Assembly: GCA_037178625.1 (NCBI GenBank)
Contig: CM074129.1
Location: 930,001-994,000, forward strand
Direction: 5' to 3'
Length of the DNA: 64,000 nucleotides
From: Skeletonema tropicum
Taxonomy: Eukaryota > Bacillariophyta > Thalassiosirophyceae > Thalassiosirales > Thalassiosiraceae
Part shown: one piece after another, positions 1 through 10,046 of the stretch
Layout of the letters: each line of letters begins with the position of its first letter
How positions within the stretch are numbered: position 1 is the stretch's first letter
Notes under the pieces: generated by a model
Database searches by the model: none
Seen by the model: the letters and a program-made list of their open reading frames with translations, nothing else
Told to the model about the DNA's origin: nothing
Program-made: the position numbers and the translations under genes

Positions 1-326
1 GCAACATTTCAACGAACCGATTAAAAAATTGCAAGAGAAAGCAAAATGGCCAGTTCTGCGAATCGTACAAGAAGCGAGCAAATTGGGTGAAATACTTGGA
101 GGGGAAGGCAGAAGAGTCGAAGACAAGGTATAGCAAGAGAAAGTTGGAAGAAATCACAGAAACATCGTACGCAGCAGCAATCAAGGGCAATTTCATCAAA
201 GACAGGACAGACCTGACAACCAGGATTACCAACATCATAACCAACCCGAACAAGAAGTGGAAAGAAGCGAAGAAGGATCATGAAATCCCAAGTGATTACT
301 TCGCAGGATCTTCATCTGGTGATTAG
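1..326 (+). pseudogene. RepHel helicase C-terminal fragment (copy 2, cut by window edge)
   Basis: The open frame encodes a lysine-rich tail ending in GSSSGD. It is residue-for-residue the end of the RepHel protein at 9721-10046. Only about 108 codons lie inside the window, so it cannot be told whether the left copy is a full Helitron or just an end. Confidence 0.85.
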
Positions 327-849
327 TAAAATTGATCACTGCACAGTTTTACAAAACAGACACTTTCTCAACACAAAGAATACAACAACTCAATTAAGCG
401 TCTGCATCTGGTGATCAGTAAAACATCTGCAAGCGCACGATTCGATATATCAAGCACAGTTTTACAAAAAGACATTTTCTCGTGACGAAGAAAGACAAAA
501 ACTAAATCGACTAACGCCCGTGTAAAACCTGTATTTCTTTCTCGTACAGACCGATTTAGATGCTCAAAAAGCGCATCTAGTACAGTCAATTTCTCGCTTT
601 CAACAGGTACTTCTTGCTTTCTACATAGGAACACATACAGATCCTACGCCGGTAGTCTCTACCGAGGACTCTACGTGTCCCTAAAGTAAACCTTCTCACT
701 AAAAAACACATGTACTGATTCCTACCTATAACTCTGTAGAATAATGGGGGTGAAAAATAATGAATTTTCCCACCTGTAATAGAAGGGCACCTGCGGCCCC
801 CTATTACGCTGCTCTGCACTCCATGAACGGGGGCCCCGAGGGCCGATCA
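1..849 (+). repeat. Inverted copy of the Helitron 3' end (left arm)
   Basis: Base x here equals the complement of base 10047-x, so this arm mirrors 9198-10046. I found no mismatch, and all reading frames of the two arms translate identically. It ends at 849, where gypsy pol sequence starts abruptly. The arm starts at the window edge, so the true copy probably extends further left. It carries the last codons of the helicase, its stop codon and about 520 bp of 3' flank. Confidence 0.95.
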
Positions 850-3145
850 CATCTTCTCTATCCAGAACACACTCATCATCGTTTTGATAATGAGAGAAGA
901 GAGAGACCAGCTTATTCCACTTGCGGTGAGAATATTCTGACCTGAAGTTCCCTTTGCTGTCGAGTTCGTCTTCTGGATGAGGGTTGATTTTTGGGCAATA
1001 ATCTAATCGACTAATGGCATCAGCAACGGTATTATCAACACCCTTGATGTACCTAATGTCGGCTCCATACTCATTGAGGAGTAGATTCCATCTCTGCACT
1101 CTGTCAGAGGTGCTGCCTAAGCTGTCTCGAACGAGATTCTGATGATCTGTATAAATCACCAGCTTCTGTCCAAGCAGCATACCTTTGAATTCTTTCAAGA
1201 GTTCGACGATAGAAAGCAATTCAAGTTCCGTCACAGTGTACTTCATTTGCGCGGCAGTTAACTTCCGGCTGAAAAAGGCAATGGGACGGTTATTTTGCGT
1301 AATCACTCCCCCAAGCTGGCGAGTTGAAGCATCAGTAAAGATAGTGAACTCTTCACCGAAGTTCGGGTAGGCCAGGATAACATCTCGGGCGATTACCTTC
1401 TTGATCTCATCAAAAGCATCCTGATGAACCTGCTCCCACCGCCACGGCGGCTTCTTTTTGGTAGAGCGTTTAGTGGTTCCACATTCTCCAACTAGATCAG
1501 TGAGTGGAGCGAGGAGCTGTGTTCTTGACACCCACAGGTCACGGTAATACTGAATAATACCGAGGCAACGTCGAAGATCTTTCACGTTACGAGGTGGTTT
1601 GAGAGCAAGGATAGCGGCGACTTTGGAATGTTGCGGTGCAATTCCTTGTTTGGTGAGATGATACCCAAGGTAATCAATCTCTACGGCTGCGAATTTACTT
1701 TTGGCTGCGTTGACTTGCAGACCAGCGTCGCTTAATTTTTGTAATACCACGTCGAGTTTCTCCAGGTGGTCTTCAAAGGTTCCTTTGGATAGGCAGAGCA
1801 AATCATCAATGTAAGCCTGCACGTAGTCCAACTCAGCAAAGAGTGAACTCATTTTACTTTGGAAGATGTCCGGGCTACAAGCAACTCCCATTGGAAGTCT
1901 TTTGTACCTGTAAATTCCCCAAGGAAATACAATGGCGCAAATCTTCATCGTCTCGAGATCAAGCTTCAAATGGTAATATCCCATATTGAGATCAATCGCT
2001 GAGGCAAAAGTAAAGCCTTCCATCTGTTGCAACATACCCGATACCTTAGGAAGCGGGAAGGGGCGTCGCACTAGCGCTTTGTTAAGCTGGCGGAAGTCGG
2101 AGAGGAAGCGGACTGTGCCGTCTGACTTAGGAATAATAAAAGATGGACTGAGCCAGTCTGCTTGTTGCACCTGCTCCAGAACTCCTATATCAATTAAGCG
2201 TTGAAGTTCTTTCATAATTGTTGCTTTGTGTATCTGTGGGACATCAAACGGTCTACCACGGAACGGTTTCACATCTGGCTTAAGCTCAAAATGGACTTCC
2301 TCACCTTTCCATTCACCGAGAGATCCGCTAAACATCTTCTCATGTTTCTTGAGTAAGTTGAGTAGTTGAAGTCTCTGCATTCTGGAGAGATGAGAGCAAT
2401 TTTCATCGACGATCTTTTCGAGATCGGCGGCTTCATACTTGGCATCCAAAATCTTGACGGCTCTGTCAGTCTCCTCTTTAGTTGACTGAGGCTCTAGGGC
2501 TTCATTATAGATGTTCATCAAGACGTTTTCATCTTTGAATTCGTCCTTGTTTTTCATAGGACGGGAGATGCCATCAATTTCAAGGACTTTCTCTTTGAAA
2601 TGCATAGTAACTCCCCAAGCATGAAGGGTTTTAACACCAATGATGGCGTCGTATTGAACGCTCCTCCTGTTGTGGATGCGTCTGATGTCAGCAGTACAAG
2701 ACATTATCTTACTTTGAGAATACTCCGGAAGCAAGAAAGATAGTTCTGCGACTTCACCTGTGTTGAACTGGCCATTGGACGTAGTCCACACATTTGGATG
2801 AGCTAGAGGTATAGGGTCAAAGGCCTTTACTTCTTCATCGGGCAGAAAGATGATGTCATCATCTGCACCGGAGTCAAGTAATAAAACCAAGGGGCGTGAG
2901 TTACGGTTTCCCTTCTTGGTCAGGGACGCTGCGACAACAACAGTCTTAAGTCCATTTCCCCTGATTACTTTTTGACGAAGCGATGCGTGCATGTCTTTTA
3001 CACCGCTCCAATCGGGTATGACACCTTTAATCGGCGAATGGTCAAGGTTATACAAATCGAAATCGATAGTATTAGGTTTCCTTCGTTTAACTGAACGTTC
3101 ATAAGAATCAGATTCATTATTTAGAGTTAAGTTTCTATTTTCCAT
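850..3145 (-). CDS. pol: Ty3/gypsy pol (protease-RT-RNase H), 3' truncated, element 1
   Basis: Starts at ATG 3145, 21 bp after the gag stop and in a different frame, so gag and pol are separate ORFs. In order it has an aspartic protease with DSGAD, a reverse transcriptase with the catalytic YIDDLL box, and RNase H with TDAS, an ELELL glutamate and TDHQN. The RNase H end and the linker with SRLDYCP follow. Homology stops at 850, the junction with the Helitron arm; the remaining ORF codons are read from Helitron sequence and are not pol. Integrase and the 3' LTR of this copy are missing from the window. The family differs from element 2: the shared RNase H tail is only roughly three-quarters identical. 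Confidence 0.9.
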
Positions 3146-3166
3146 TCGAGTGTCGGACCCAATGAT

Positions 3167-4735
3167 TCAATAGTCATCTCGACGGCGATAGCTACGGCTG
3201 CGTCGATGGTATTCAGGACTACGAGAGCGAGACCTAGAGCGAGAACGAGAGCGCTCACGTCGGTCATGCCTGTAATGATCACGACCACCACCACCAGAAC
3301 GCATGTCTCTGAGTGCGGCTGCAATTTCGCTTTTGATGAGGTCCTTCACAGATCCTTCTTCTTTTTCGTGATCGCGTAGTTGACGGTTTTCACCATCACG
3401 CCTCTTCTTTTGACCATTGACTTCGTAGTTGCGGCATTGAACCGTAGAATGGGTAAACCAAGCTTTGACTCCATTCTTCTGACAGTTGCCACACCCACCG
3501 TCTTTGGGATTTTCAGGCGTAGGTTTAGTGCTTGGATTGCCACCACCACCACCACCACCGCCACCTCCACCATTCTTCTTCTGGTTTCTAGGGTTGGGGT
3601 TGGAAGCTCCGTTCTTGGTAGACTTATCCTTTTCGTTTGAAGCGCGTTGGGTCTTCTGCTGAACCAAGAGGGCGTCAATGCGAGCGACCAAAGGCTCCAA
3701 CTCTGTTTCAAGTGGACGATTTGGAGACGTCACTCGAAGAGAATCCCTAATCTCTCTGGGCATGCTGGCCAAGACAATCTTGCACAGCTCCACTTCGTTG
3801 TAGGGAACGTTGGCACGTGGAATACTATCGTTGTCCGCGTACTGTTCATCATCTTTGTAGGTGGTAAGGAGACGTAGATATTGATTGATTGCTGTGATCA
3901 TCCCTACCCACTGCTTGCATGTGAATGCACGATGGAATTTAATGTTGGATTCCAAGTAGCTTCTGGTTGCTTCCGCGAGGCCGTAACCATGTTGCTCGAC
4001 TAACAATAAATTAGCGCACTTGAGAATATCCTTAAGAGTTTTCAAACGAGGCCCTGTTTCTGTTTGAGTGCAGAGCATCGCTTTACGACACATCAAGTAG
4101 TCTGATGTTTCGTCTTTGTCATCGAAGACCGTCCCTGTGTAAGACATCAGAGGGATCATTATTTTGGAAGAGTCCATGGCGTCCTTGCAAAATGCATGGT
4201 TGACTGCCCTCCACTTCGTCACTTGGTACGGCGCACCCTGATTGAAGTAGTTGTCCATGATGACAGCGAATTTCTTATCGAAATGACCCATGAGCTTTCC
4301 AAGCATACCTCCTGCACGATCTGCATTATCGTTCAGACAGTTCACATGATGGCTGATTTGCTTTTTATGCTGCGATAGTGTCTTTTTCAATTCGTCGATG
4401 TCCTTCTTAGCGAGAGGATCACCGGTGATACCGTTGAATTTGTTTGCGATGTCGGCTTCTAGCTCGGACGCTTTTTGCTGATTGAAGATGAGTTGAGTCA
4501 TGAGCTTCTTCTCGTGGTCGTCCCAACCAAGCTCGAAGATTAGACTTTCATATTCGATGAGTTTGAGTACCATGTAGGTGTGTTGTCCAACATTATGTGG
4601 AAGGGAATAGTACGTTACCGTAGTTTTGGCATGATTAGTTGATCCGCCATCGATAGTCCATTTCCGACCATTGGCAATCTTGGCAACATGGAAAGATGGG
4701 AAAGACGACTTTGTCTTTATCCTCGATGTATCCAC
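3167..4735 (-). CDS. gag: Ty3/gypsy gag, element 1
   Basis: About 520 codons. Near the C-terminus there is a glycine run, then a CCHC-like zinc knuckle (CGNC, then His and Cys), then a tail of alternating Arg-Ser dipeptides ending RRRDDY. The frame opens at a GTG just after an in-frame stop and has no ATG for about 55 codons. A better N-terminal continuation is visible in another frame upstream of about 4700, so one base has probably been gained or lost near the start. A 1.8-kb copy of gag plus protease lies at 5275-7092. Confidence 0.85.
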   Translation of the reverse strand: MDTSRIKTKSSFPSFHVAKIANGRKWTIDGGSTNHAKTTVTYYSLPHNVGQHTYMVLKLIEYESLIFELGWDDHEKKLMTQLIFNQQKASELEADIANKFNGITGDPLAKKDIDELKKTLSQHKKQISHHVNCLNDNADRAGGMLGKLMGHFDKKFAVIMDNYFNQGAPYQVTKWRAVNHAFCKDAMDSSKIMIPLMSYTGTVFDDKDETSDYLMCRKAMLCTQTETGPRLKTLKDILKCANLLLVEQHGYGLAEATRSYLESNIKFHRAFTCKQWVGMITAINQYLRLLTTYKDDEQYADNDSIPRANVPYNEVELCKIVLASMPREIRDSLRVTSPNRPLETELEPLVARIDALLVQQKTQRASNEKDKSTKNGASNPNPRNQKKNGGGGGGGGGGGNPSTKPTPENPKDGGCGNCQKNGVKAWFTHSTVQCRNYEVNGQKKRRDGENRQLRDHEKEEGSVKDLIKSEIAAALRDMRSGGGGRDHYRHDRRERSRSRSRSRSRSPEYHRRSRSYRRRDDY

Positions 4736-4954
4736 GAGTTACCTGAGATTCTTTTGGCCGTTTGTCCTCGGTGAGAGTGTTGTAGGCCAAGTAAATTGAA
4801 TGCTAATTCATTTTGCGACATGATAATGATCAGTCCTTCTGATATTTCACCAGGATGGAAAATTCTTCTCGTTTCGAGGTATCTGGTAGCTTTCTGCGGT
4901 GCTTGTCGACGAGAGCACTTGTTATTTTAAAATAATGACACAGGCTAATAGATG
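4736..4954 (-). other. Leader between LTR and gag
   Basis: Untranslated leader of element 1, plus the probable out-of-frame start of Gag. No other feature seen. Confidence 0.5.
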
Positions 4955-5274
4955 TGTAATGACAACGACGATGAATACAGTATTAATTTACGTATTTGGA
5001 GTAGTTGTGTGCTCTTCGAAGGAGAGAGCTGCAGCTAGCGGTTGAGCTTGCTCATGGAAGATGAGGGGTTCAGAGCTACAGGACAGAATCGTACTAATTC
5101 CAAGACGTAGAACCTTAGTAACGATTCACGAGGCTGACTACTTCCACGTAGTCAGAATCCAGAGCGGCATGCGTCAGGCATAGAGATCTCGATAAGCGAT
5201 AGCTTAGCGAGCACGTATCCGTATGGTCACAGATACATACGTACCTAAAGGTAGTATGCTACTTGACTATTACA
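4955..5274 (-). mobile_element. 5' LTR of gypsy element 1 (320 bp)
   Basis: Read on the minus strand it begins TGTAATAGTC at 5274 and ends GTCATTACA at 4955. This gives 6-bp terminal inverted repeats of the TG..CA type. It abuts the duplicated gag-protease fragment exactly at 5275 and lies upstream of element 1 gag, as a 5' LTR should. The mate LTR would lie left of the Helitron junction, outside the window, so it cannot be compared. I could not recognise a tRNA primer-binding site just downstream. Confidence 0.65.
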
Positions 5275-5938
5275 TTGACTGAGGCTCTAGGGCTTCATTA
5301 TAGATGTTCATCAAGACGTTTTCATCTTTGAATTCGTCCTTGTTTTTCATAGGACGGGAGATGCCATCAATTTCAAGGACTTTCTCTTTGAAATGCATAG
5401 TAACTCCCCAAGCATGAAGGGTTTTAACACCAATAATGGCGTCGTATTGAACGCTCCTCCTGTTGTGGATGCGTCTGATGTCAGCAGTACAAGACATAAT
5501 CTTACTTTGAGAATACTCCGGAAGCAAGAAAGATAGTTCTGCGACTTCACCTGTGTTGAACTGGCCATTGGACGTAGTCCACACATTTGGATGAGCTAGA
5601 GGTATAGGGTCAAAGGCCTTTACTTCTTCATCGGGCAGAAAGATGATGTCATCATCTGCACCGGAGTCAAGTAATAAAACCAAGGGGCGTGAGTTACGGT
5701 TTCCCTTCTTGGTCAGGGACGCTGCGACAACAACAGTCTTAAGTCCATTTCCCCTGATTACTTTTTGACGAAGCGATGCGTGCATGTCTTTTACACCGCT
5801 CCAATCGGGTATGACACCTTTAATCGGCGAATGGTCGAGGTTATACAAATCAAAATCGATAGTATTAGGTTTCCTTCGTTTAACTGAACGTTCATAAGAA
5901 TCAGATTCATTATTTAGTTTTAAGTTTCTATTTTCCAT
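5275..5938 (-). pseudogene. Gypsy protease fragment (element 3)
   Basis: Near-identical copy of 2482-3145, with the DSGAD aspartic protease motif retained. It is cut at 5274/5275 by the 5' LTR of element 1 in the middle of the sequence that continues unbroken in element 1. Element 1 therefore inserted into an older copy of its own family. Confidence 0.9.
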
Positions 5939-5959
5939 TCGAGTGTCGGACCCAATGAT

Positions 5960-7092
5960 TCAATAGTCATCTCGACGGCGATAGCTACGGCTGCGTCGAT
6001 GGTATTCAGGACTACGAGAGCGAGACCTAGAGCGAGAACGAGAGCGCTCACGTCGGTCATGCCTGTAATGATCACGACCACCACCACCAGAACGCATGTC
6101 TCTGAGTGCGGCTGCAATTTCGCTTTTGATGAGGTCCTTCACAGATCCTTCTTCTTTTTCGTGATCGCGTAGTTGACGGTTTTCACCATCACGCCTCTTC
6201 TTTTGACCATTGACTTCGTAGTTGCGGCATTTAATCGTAGAATGGGTAAACCAAGCGTTGACTCCATTCTTCTGACAGTTGCCACACCCACCTTCTTTGG
6301 GATTTTCAGGCGTAGGTTTAGTACTTGGATTGCCACCACCACCACCTCCACCGCCACCTCCACCATTCTTCTTCTGGTTTCTAGGGTTGGGGTTGGAAGC
6401 TCCGTTCTTGGTAGACTTATCCTTTTCATTTGAAGCGCGTTGGGTCTTCTGATGAGCCAAGATGGCGTCAATGCGAGCGACCAAAGGCTCCAGCTCTGTT
6501 TCAAGTGGACGATTTGGAGACGTCACTCGAAGAGAATCCCTAACCTCTCTGGGCATGCTGGCCAAGACAATCTTCTTGCACAGCTCCACTTCGTTGTAGG
6601 GAACGTTGGCACGTGGAATACTAGCGTTGTCCGCGTACTGTTCATCATCTTTGTAGGTGGTAAGGAGACGTAGATATTGATTGATTGCTGTGATCATCCC
6701 TACCCACTGCTTGCATGTGAATGCACGATGGAATTTAATGTTGGATTCCAAGTAGCTTCTGGTTGCTTCCGCGAGGCCGTAACCATGTTGCTCGACTAAC
6801 AATAAATTAGCGCACTTGAGAATATCCTTAAGAGTTTTCAAACGATGCCCTGTTTCTGTTTGAGTGCAGAGCATCGCTTTACGACACATCAAGTAGTCTG
6901 ATGTTTCGTCTTTGTCATCGAAGACCGTCCCTGTGTACGACATCAGAGGGATCATTATTTTGGAAGAGTCCATGGCGTCCTTGCAAAATGCATGGTTGAC
7001 TGCCCTCCACTTCGTCACTTGGTGCGGCGCACCCTGATTGAAGTAGTTGTCCATGATGACAGCGAATTTCTTATCGAAATGACCCATGAGCT
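5960..7092 (-). pseudogene. Gypsy gag fragment (element 3)
   Basis: Copy of 3167-4296 with a few substitutions and one 3-bp difference (an extra Lys codon). The zinc knuckle, glycine run and Arg-Ser tail are kept. It is cut at 7092/7093 by the LTR of element 2. The 5275-7092 segment is thus the middle of one gypsy copy, interrupted on each side by a different gypsy insertion. Confidence 0.9.
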
Positions 7093-7386
7093 TGTCAGCG
7101 GCGGTAGCTGATACGGTGAGTTGAATGAATAATTTGGTGTTATGTAAATTATGCTAGTCTGCGTTAAGAGTGATCGATGCAGCTTCCGGAAGAAGATGGC
7201 TGAAGGAAGACACGTCATCGATTGATTACGTCAGTAATGAGATCCTGTGGCTCTCATACGTTATCTGTTACTTAACGTGGAAGGAAGGACAGACAATGAC
7301 TTAGCGAGCCATTGGCGAGCTGGACCGTGTGCTAGGCTACAGGAAACGGGATTGGTATCTGGCTAATGTAGCCAGTGCCTATGACA
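7093..7386 (-). mobile_element. 3' LTR of gypsy element 2 (294 bp)
   Basis: On the minus strand it runs from TGTCATAGG (7386) to GCTGACA (7093), with 5-bp TGTCA/TGACA ends. A G-rich polypurine-like stretch (minus strand ACTTGGGGGCGAG, 7387-7399) precedes it, as expected before a 3' LTR. It ends precisely where the gag fragment of element 3 begins. Confidence 0.7.
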
Positions 7387-7605
7387 CTCGCCCCCAAGTG
7401 TCGGGATCAAAGGGGAGAACACAAGGAGAAAACCACGTGGGATAAAACTCTTTGAGGAGTGACGGTCGGGGACTTTGTCCACGCACGGTGAGCTCTGGTA
7501 AAAAGACTTGTTGAAAAAAAACGTACTTGATACGTGCGGTACACTTGGCCTTGAAGATATATTTTTACTGTGATGTTCAGTTTATATTGTACACGCCCCC
7601 CTGCT
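7387..7605 (-). other. 3' untranslated region and polypurine tract of element 2
   Basis: Lies between the integrase stop codon and the 3' LTR. It has two G-runs on the minus strand, one just after the stop (near 7590) and one next to the LTR. No gene seen. Confidence 0.5.
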
Positions 7606-9197
7606 CTATGATTCTTCATTTCTATCGAAGTATGGGGTTATTCTTCTAATGTTAATTCGTTCACTGATTGAACCCTTTTGTATCCTGACAGTTCCATTCG
7701 TGTAGACTTCCGTAACAGCATAAGGTCCTTTGTTCCGGTCGTCGGCTTTAGGAAGCCGCTCACCATTAATGTCCTTAATGATGAGACACTTACTACCAAT
7801 TTTATAATCATACGGTAGACGTCTCGAGTTTTCTCGGGCGTTGTCACTGTCCACTTGCATTTGTCGTCGACGGCCGATGTCAGCCCAGTCTGCCACATAA
7901 GGGATGTCGAATAACATGTCCCTACCGAATATAGCAGCACCAGGTGACGACTTGAGCACTGTGTGATGGGTCGCTCGGATTGCCCACGCTGTGTTGGTGA
8001 TCCAATCGTCTATTTGAGCGTCAGTTACCTCATCGAGGTCATTGAGACCTGAGGTGCGCAACATGCTGTTGACGACACCGTGCACACGCTCTAGAATAGC
8101 GTTTGCTTGAGGGTTTCTGCTGGAGGTCGGCTTTCTACCAATAGTGTAAGTTTTGCATAACTCGGCGAGGTGAAGTTTGAATTCACCTCCATTATCACAC
8201 GTCACGTATCGTGGACGAGGATAACGACTCAACCAGCACTTGTTAAAGAGACGCGATATTGTCTCAGATGATTTGTCGATGATCTCTGATTTTATCATTT
8301 TGTCTTCTTTCTTGTCGTATTTGTCGACGATTTTAGTTGGCAATTCGACGATCTCAAACCATCCCGTGGCCGGATCGATCATAGTCATGCACATGAAATC
8401 CATGCAAGTACCGGCTTTGTCCTCAATCTCAATTGGTCCAATGAGATCGACGCAGACGGTGTGCCATGGTCTAACGATTGCATCTTTCGGCGGAAGATGG
8501 CCATATTTTCGCTTGCGCGACTTGCCCTTCTGACATTTATCGCAGGTTTTGACCAGCCGTTTTATTTGAGCACTCATTCCGTGCCAATACATTACTGCGG
8601 AAATTGTTTCCATCATTCTGTCTCTACCGGGGTGTTGAAGGTACGTGTGATACCAAGCCAGCACTTTCTCCTGCAAGGAGTCCGGTATGACGAGTCTGGG
8701 TTGTCTAGTGTCTCTGCCCTTAACGAGGACTTCAACATCATCGTAGATCATAAGTTGGAACTGAGAGTCACGCTGAGGTTTCTCAAAGTGCTTTTTCAAC
8801 TTTGCATCAGCACGCTGTTCGGCGGCAATCTCACTAATCGTGACAGGGTAGACCATGTCTTCCTGCTGTTCTACTTGTGAGAAGAGATGCGTCATCACTT
8901 GTTTAGGTTGTGGTAATGACTGTGAATCTTCCGGGTCATAGTCATTTTTATAATGGCTGAAAAGGGAAACCATCGCGTTCCACTTCTCATGACGGTTGGT
9001 TTTCCAGTTGCCGTCGTCATCCACTTCGTCGTCTTTGTGGGGATTTGTCTTTGGACAGTAGTCAAGACGTGATATCGCGTCGGCTACTGTGTTATCAATA
9101 CCTTTGATGTACCTGATGTCAGGTCCAAACTCATTCAAGATGACCATCCAACGGCGTGTCCGATCAGAAGATTGGCCGATGTTGTCTCTTGTGAGGT
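7606..9197 (-). CDS. pol: Ty3/gypsy pol fragment: RNase H end plus integrase (element 2)
   Basis: The frame is open from the Helitron junction at 9197 to the stop at 7606. It starts inside RNase H and passes the SRLDYCP linker. The integrase zinc-binding region follows (HTYLQHPGRD, then CDKC), and then the catalytic core with Asp in VCVDLIGP, Asp in TCDNGGEF and Glu in AILERVH. No chromodomain is apparent. Gag, protease, RT and the 5' LTR of this element are absent, removed or displaced at the junction. Confidence 0.9.
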
Positions 9198-10046
9198 TGA
9201 TCGGCCCTCGGGGCCCCCGTTCATGGAGTGCAGAGCAGCGTAATAGGGGGCCGCAGGTGCCCTTCTATTACAGGTGGGAAAATTCATTATTTTTCACCCC
9301 CATTATTCTACAGAGTTATAGGTAGGAATCAGTACATGTGTTTTTTAGTGAGAAGGTTTACTTTAGGGACACGTAGAGTCCTCGGTAGAGACTACCGGCG
9401 TAGGATCTGTATGTGTTCCTATGTAGAAAGCAAGAAGTACCTGTTGAAAGCGAGAAATTGACTGTACTAGATGCGCTTTTTGAGCATCTAAATCGGTCTG
9501 TACGAGAAAGAAATACAGGTTTTACACGGGCGTTAGTCGATTTAGTTTTTGTCTTTCTTCGTCACGAGAAAATGTCTTTTTGTAAAACTGTGCTTGATAT
9601 ATCGAATCGTGCGCTTGCAGATGTTTTACTGATCACCAGATGCAGACGCTTAATTGAGTTGTTGTATTCTTTGTGTTGAGAAAGTGTCTGTTTTGTAAAA
9701 CTGTGCAGTGATCAATTTTACTAATCACCAGATGAAGATCCTGCGAAGTAATCACTTGGGATTTCATGATCCTTCTTCGCTTCTTTCCACTTCTTGTTCG
9801 GGTTGGTTATGATGTTGGTAATCCTGGTTGTCAGGTCTGTCCTGTCTTTGATGAAATTGCCCTTGATTGCTGCTGCGTACGATGTTTCTGTGATTTCTTC
9901 CAACTTTCTCTTGCTATACCTTGTCTTCGACTCTTCTGCCTTCCCCTCCAAGTATTTCACCCAATTTGCTCGCTTCTTGTACGATTCGCAGAACTGGCCA
10001 TTTTGCTTTCTCTTGCAATTTTTTAATCGGTTCGTTGAAATGTTGC
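9198..10046 (-). repeat. Helitron 3' region, right arm of the inverted repeat
   Basis: Mirror of 1-849. The two arms stop matching at the same base, 9198 here and 849 there, each time next to different gypsy sequence. This point therefore marks the element terminus. A GC-rich inverted repeat (7-bp arms 9212-9218 and 9246-9252) lies just inside the end, comparable to a Helitron subterminal hairpin. The last bases are not the classical CTRR. The outer strand reads TC at 9201-9202, which may be chance. Confidence 0.85.
9695..9721 (-). repeat. 27-bp palindrome at the RepHel stop codon
   Basis: Minus strand GTAAAATTG, a CACTG centre, then CAGTTTTAC. Its first base is the last base of the TAG stop. 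A mirrored copy is at 326-352. A looser pair of half-sites, 24 bp apart, lies at about 9571-9628. Confidence 0.85.

Noticed and set aside
722..849. C-terminal extension of gypsy pol
   Set aside because: These codons read through the Helitron arm, and the same DNA is present at 9198-9325 outside pol.
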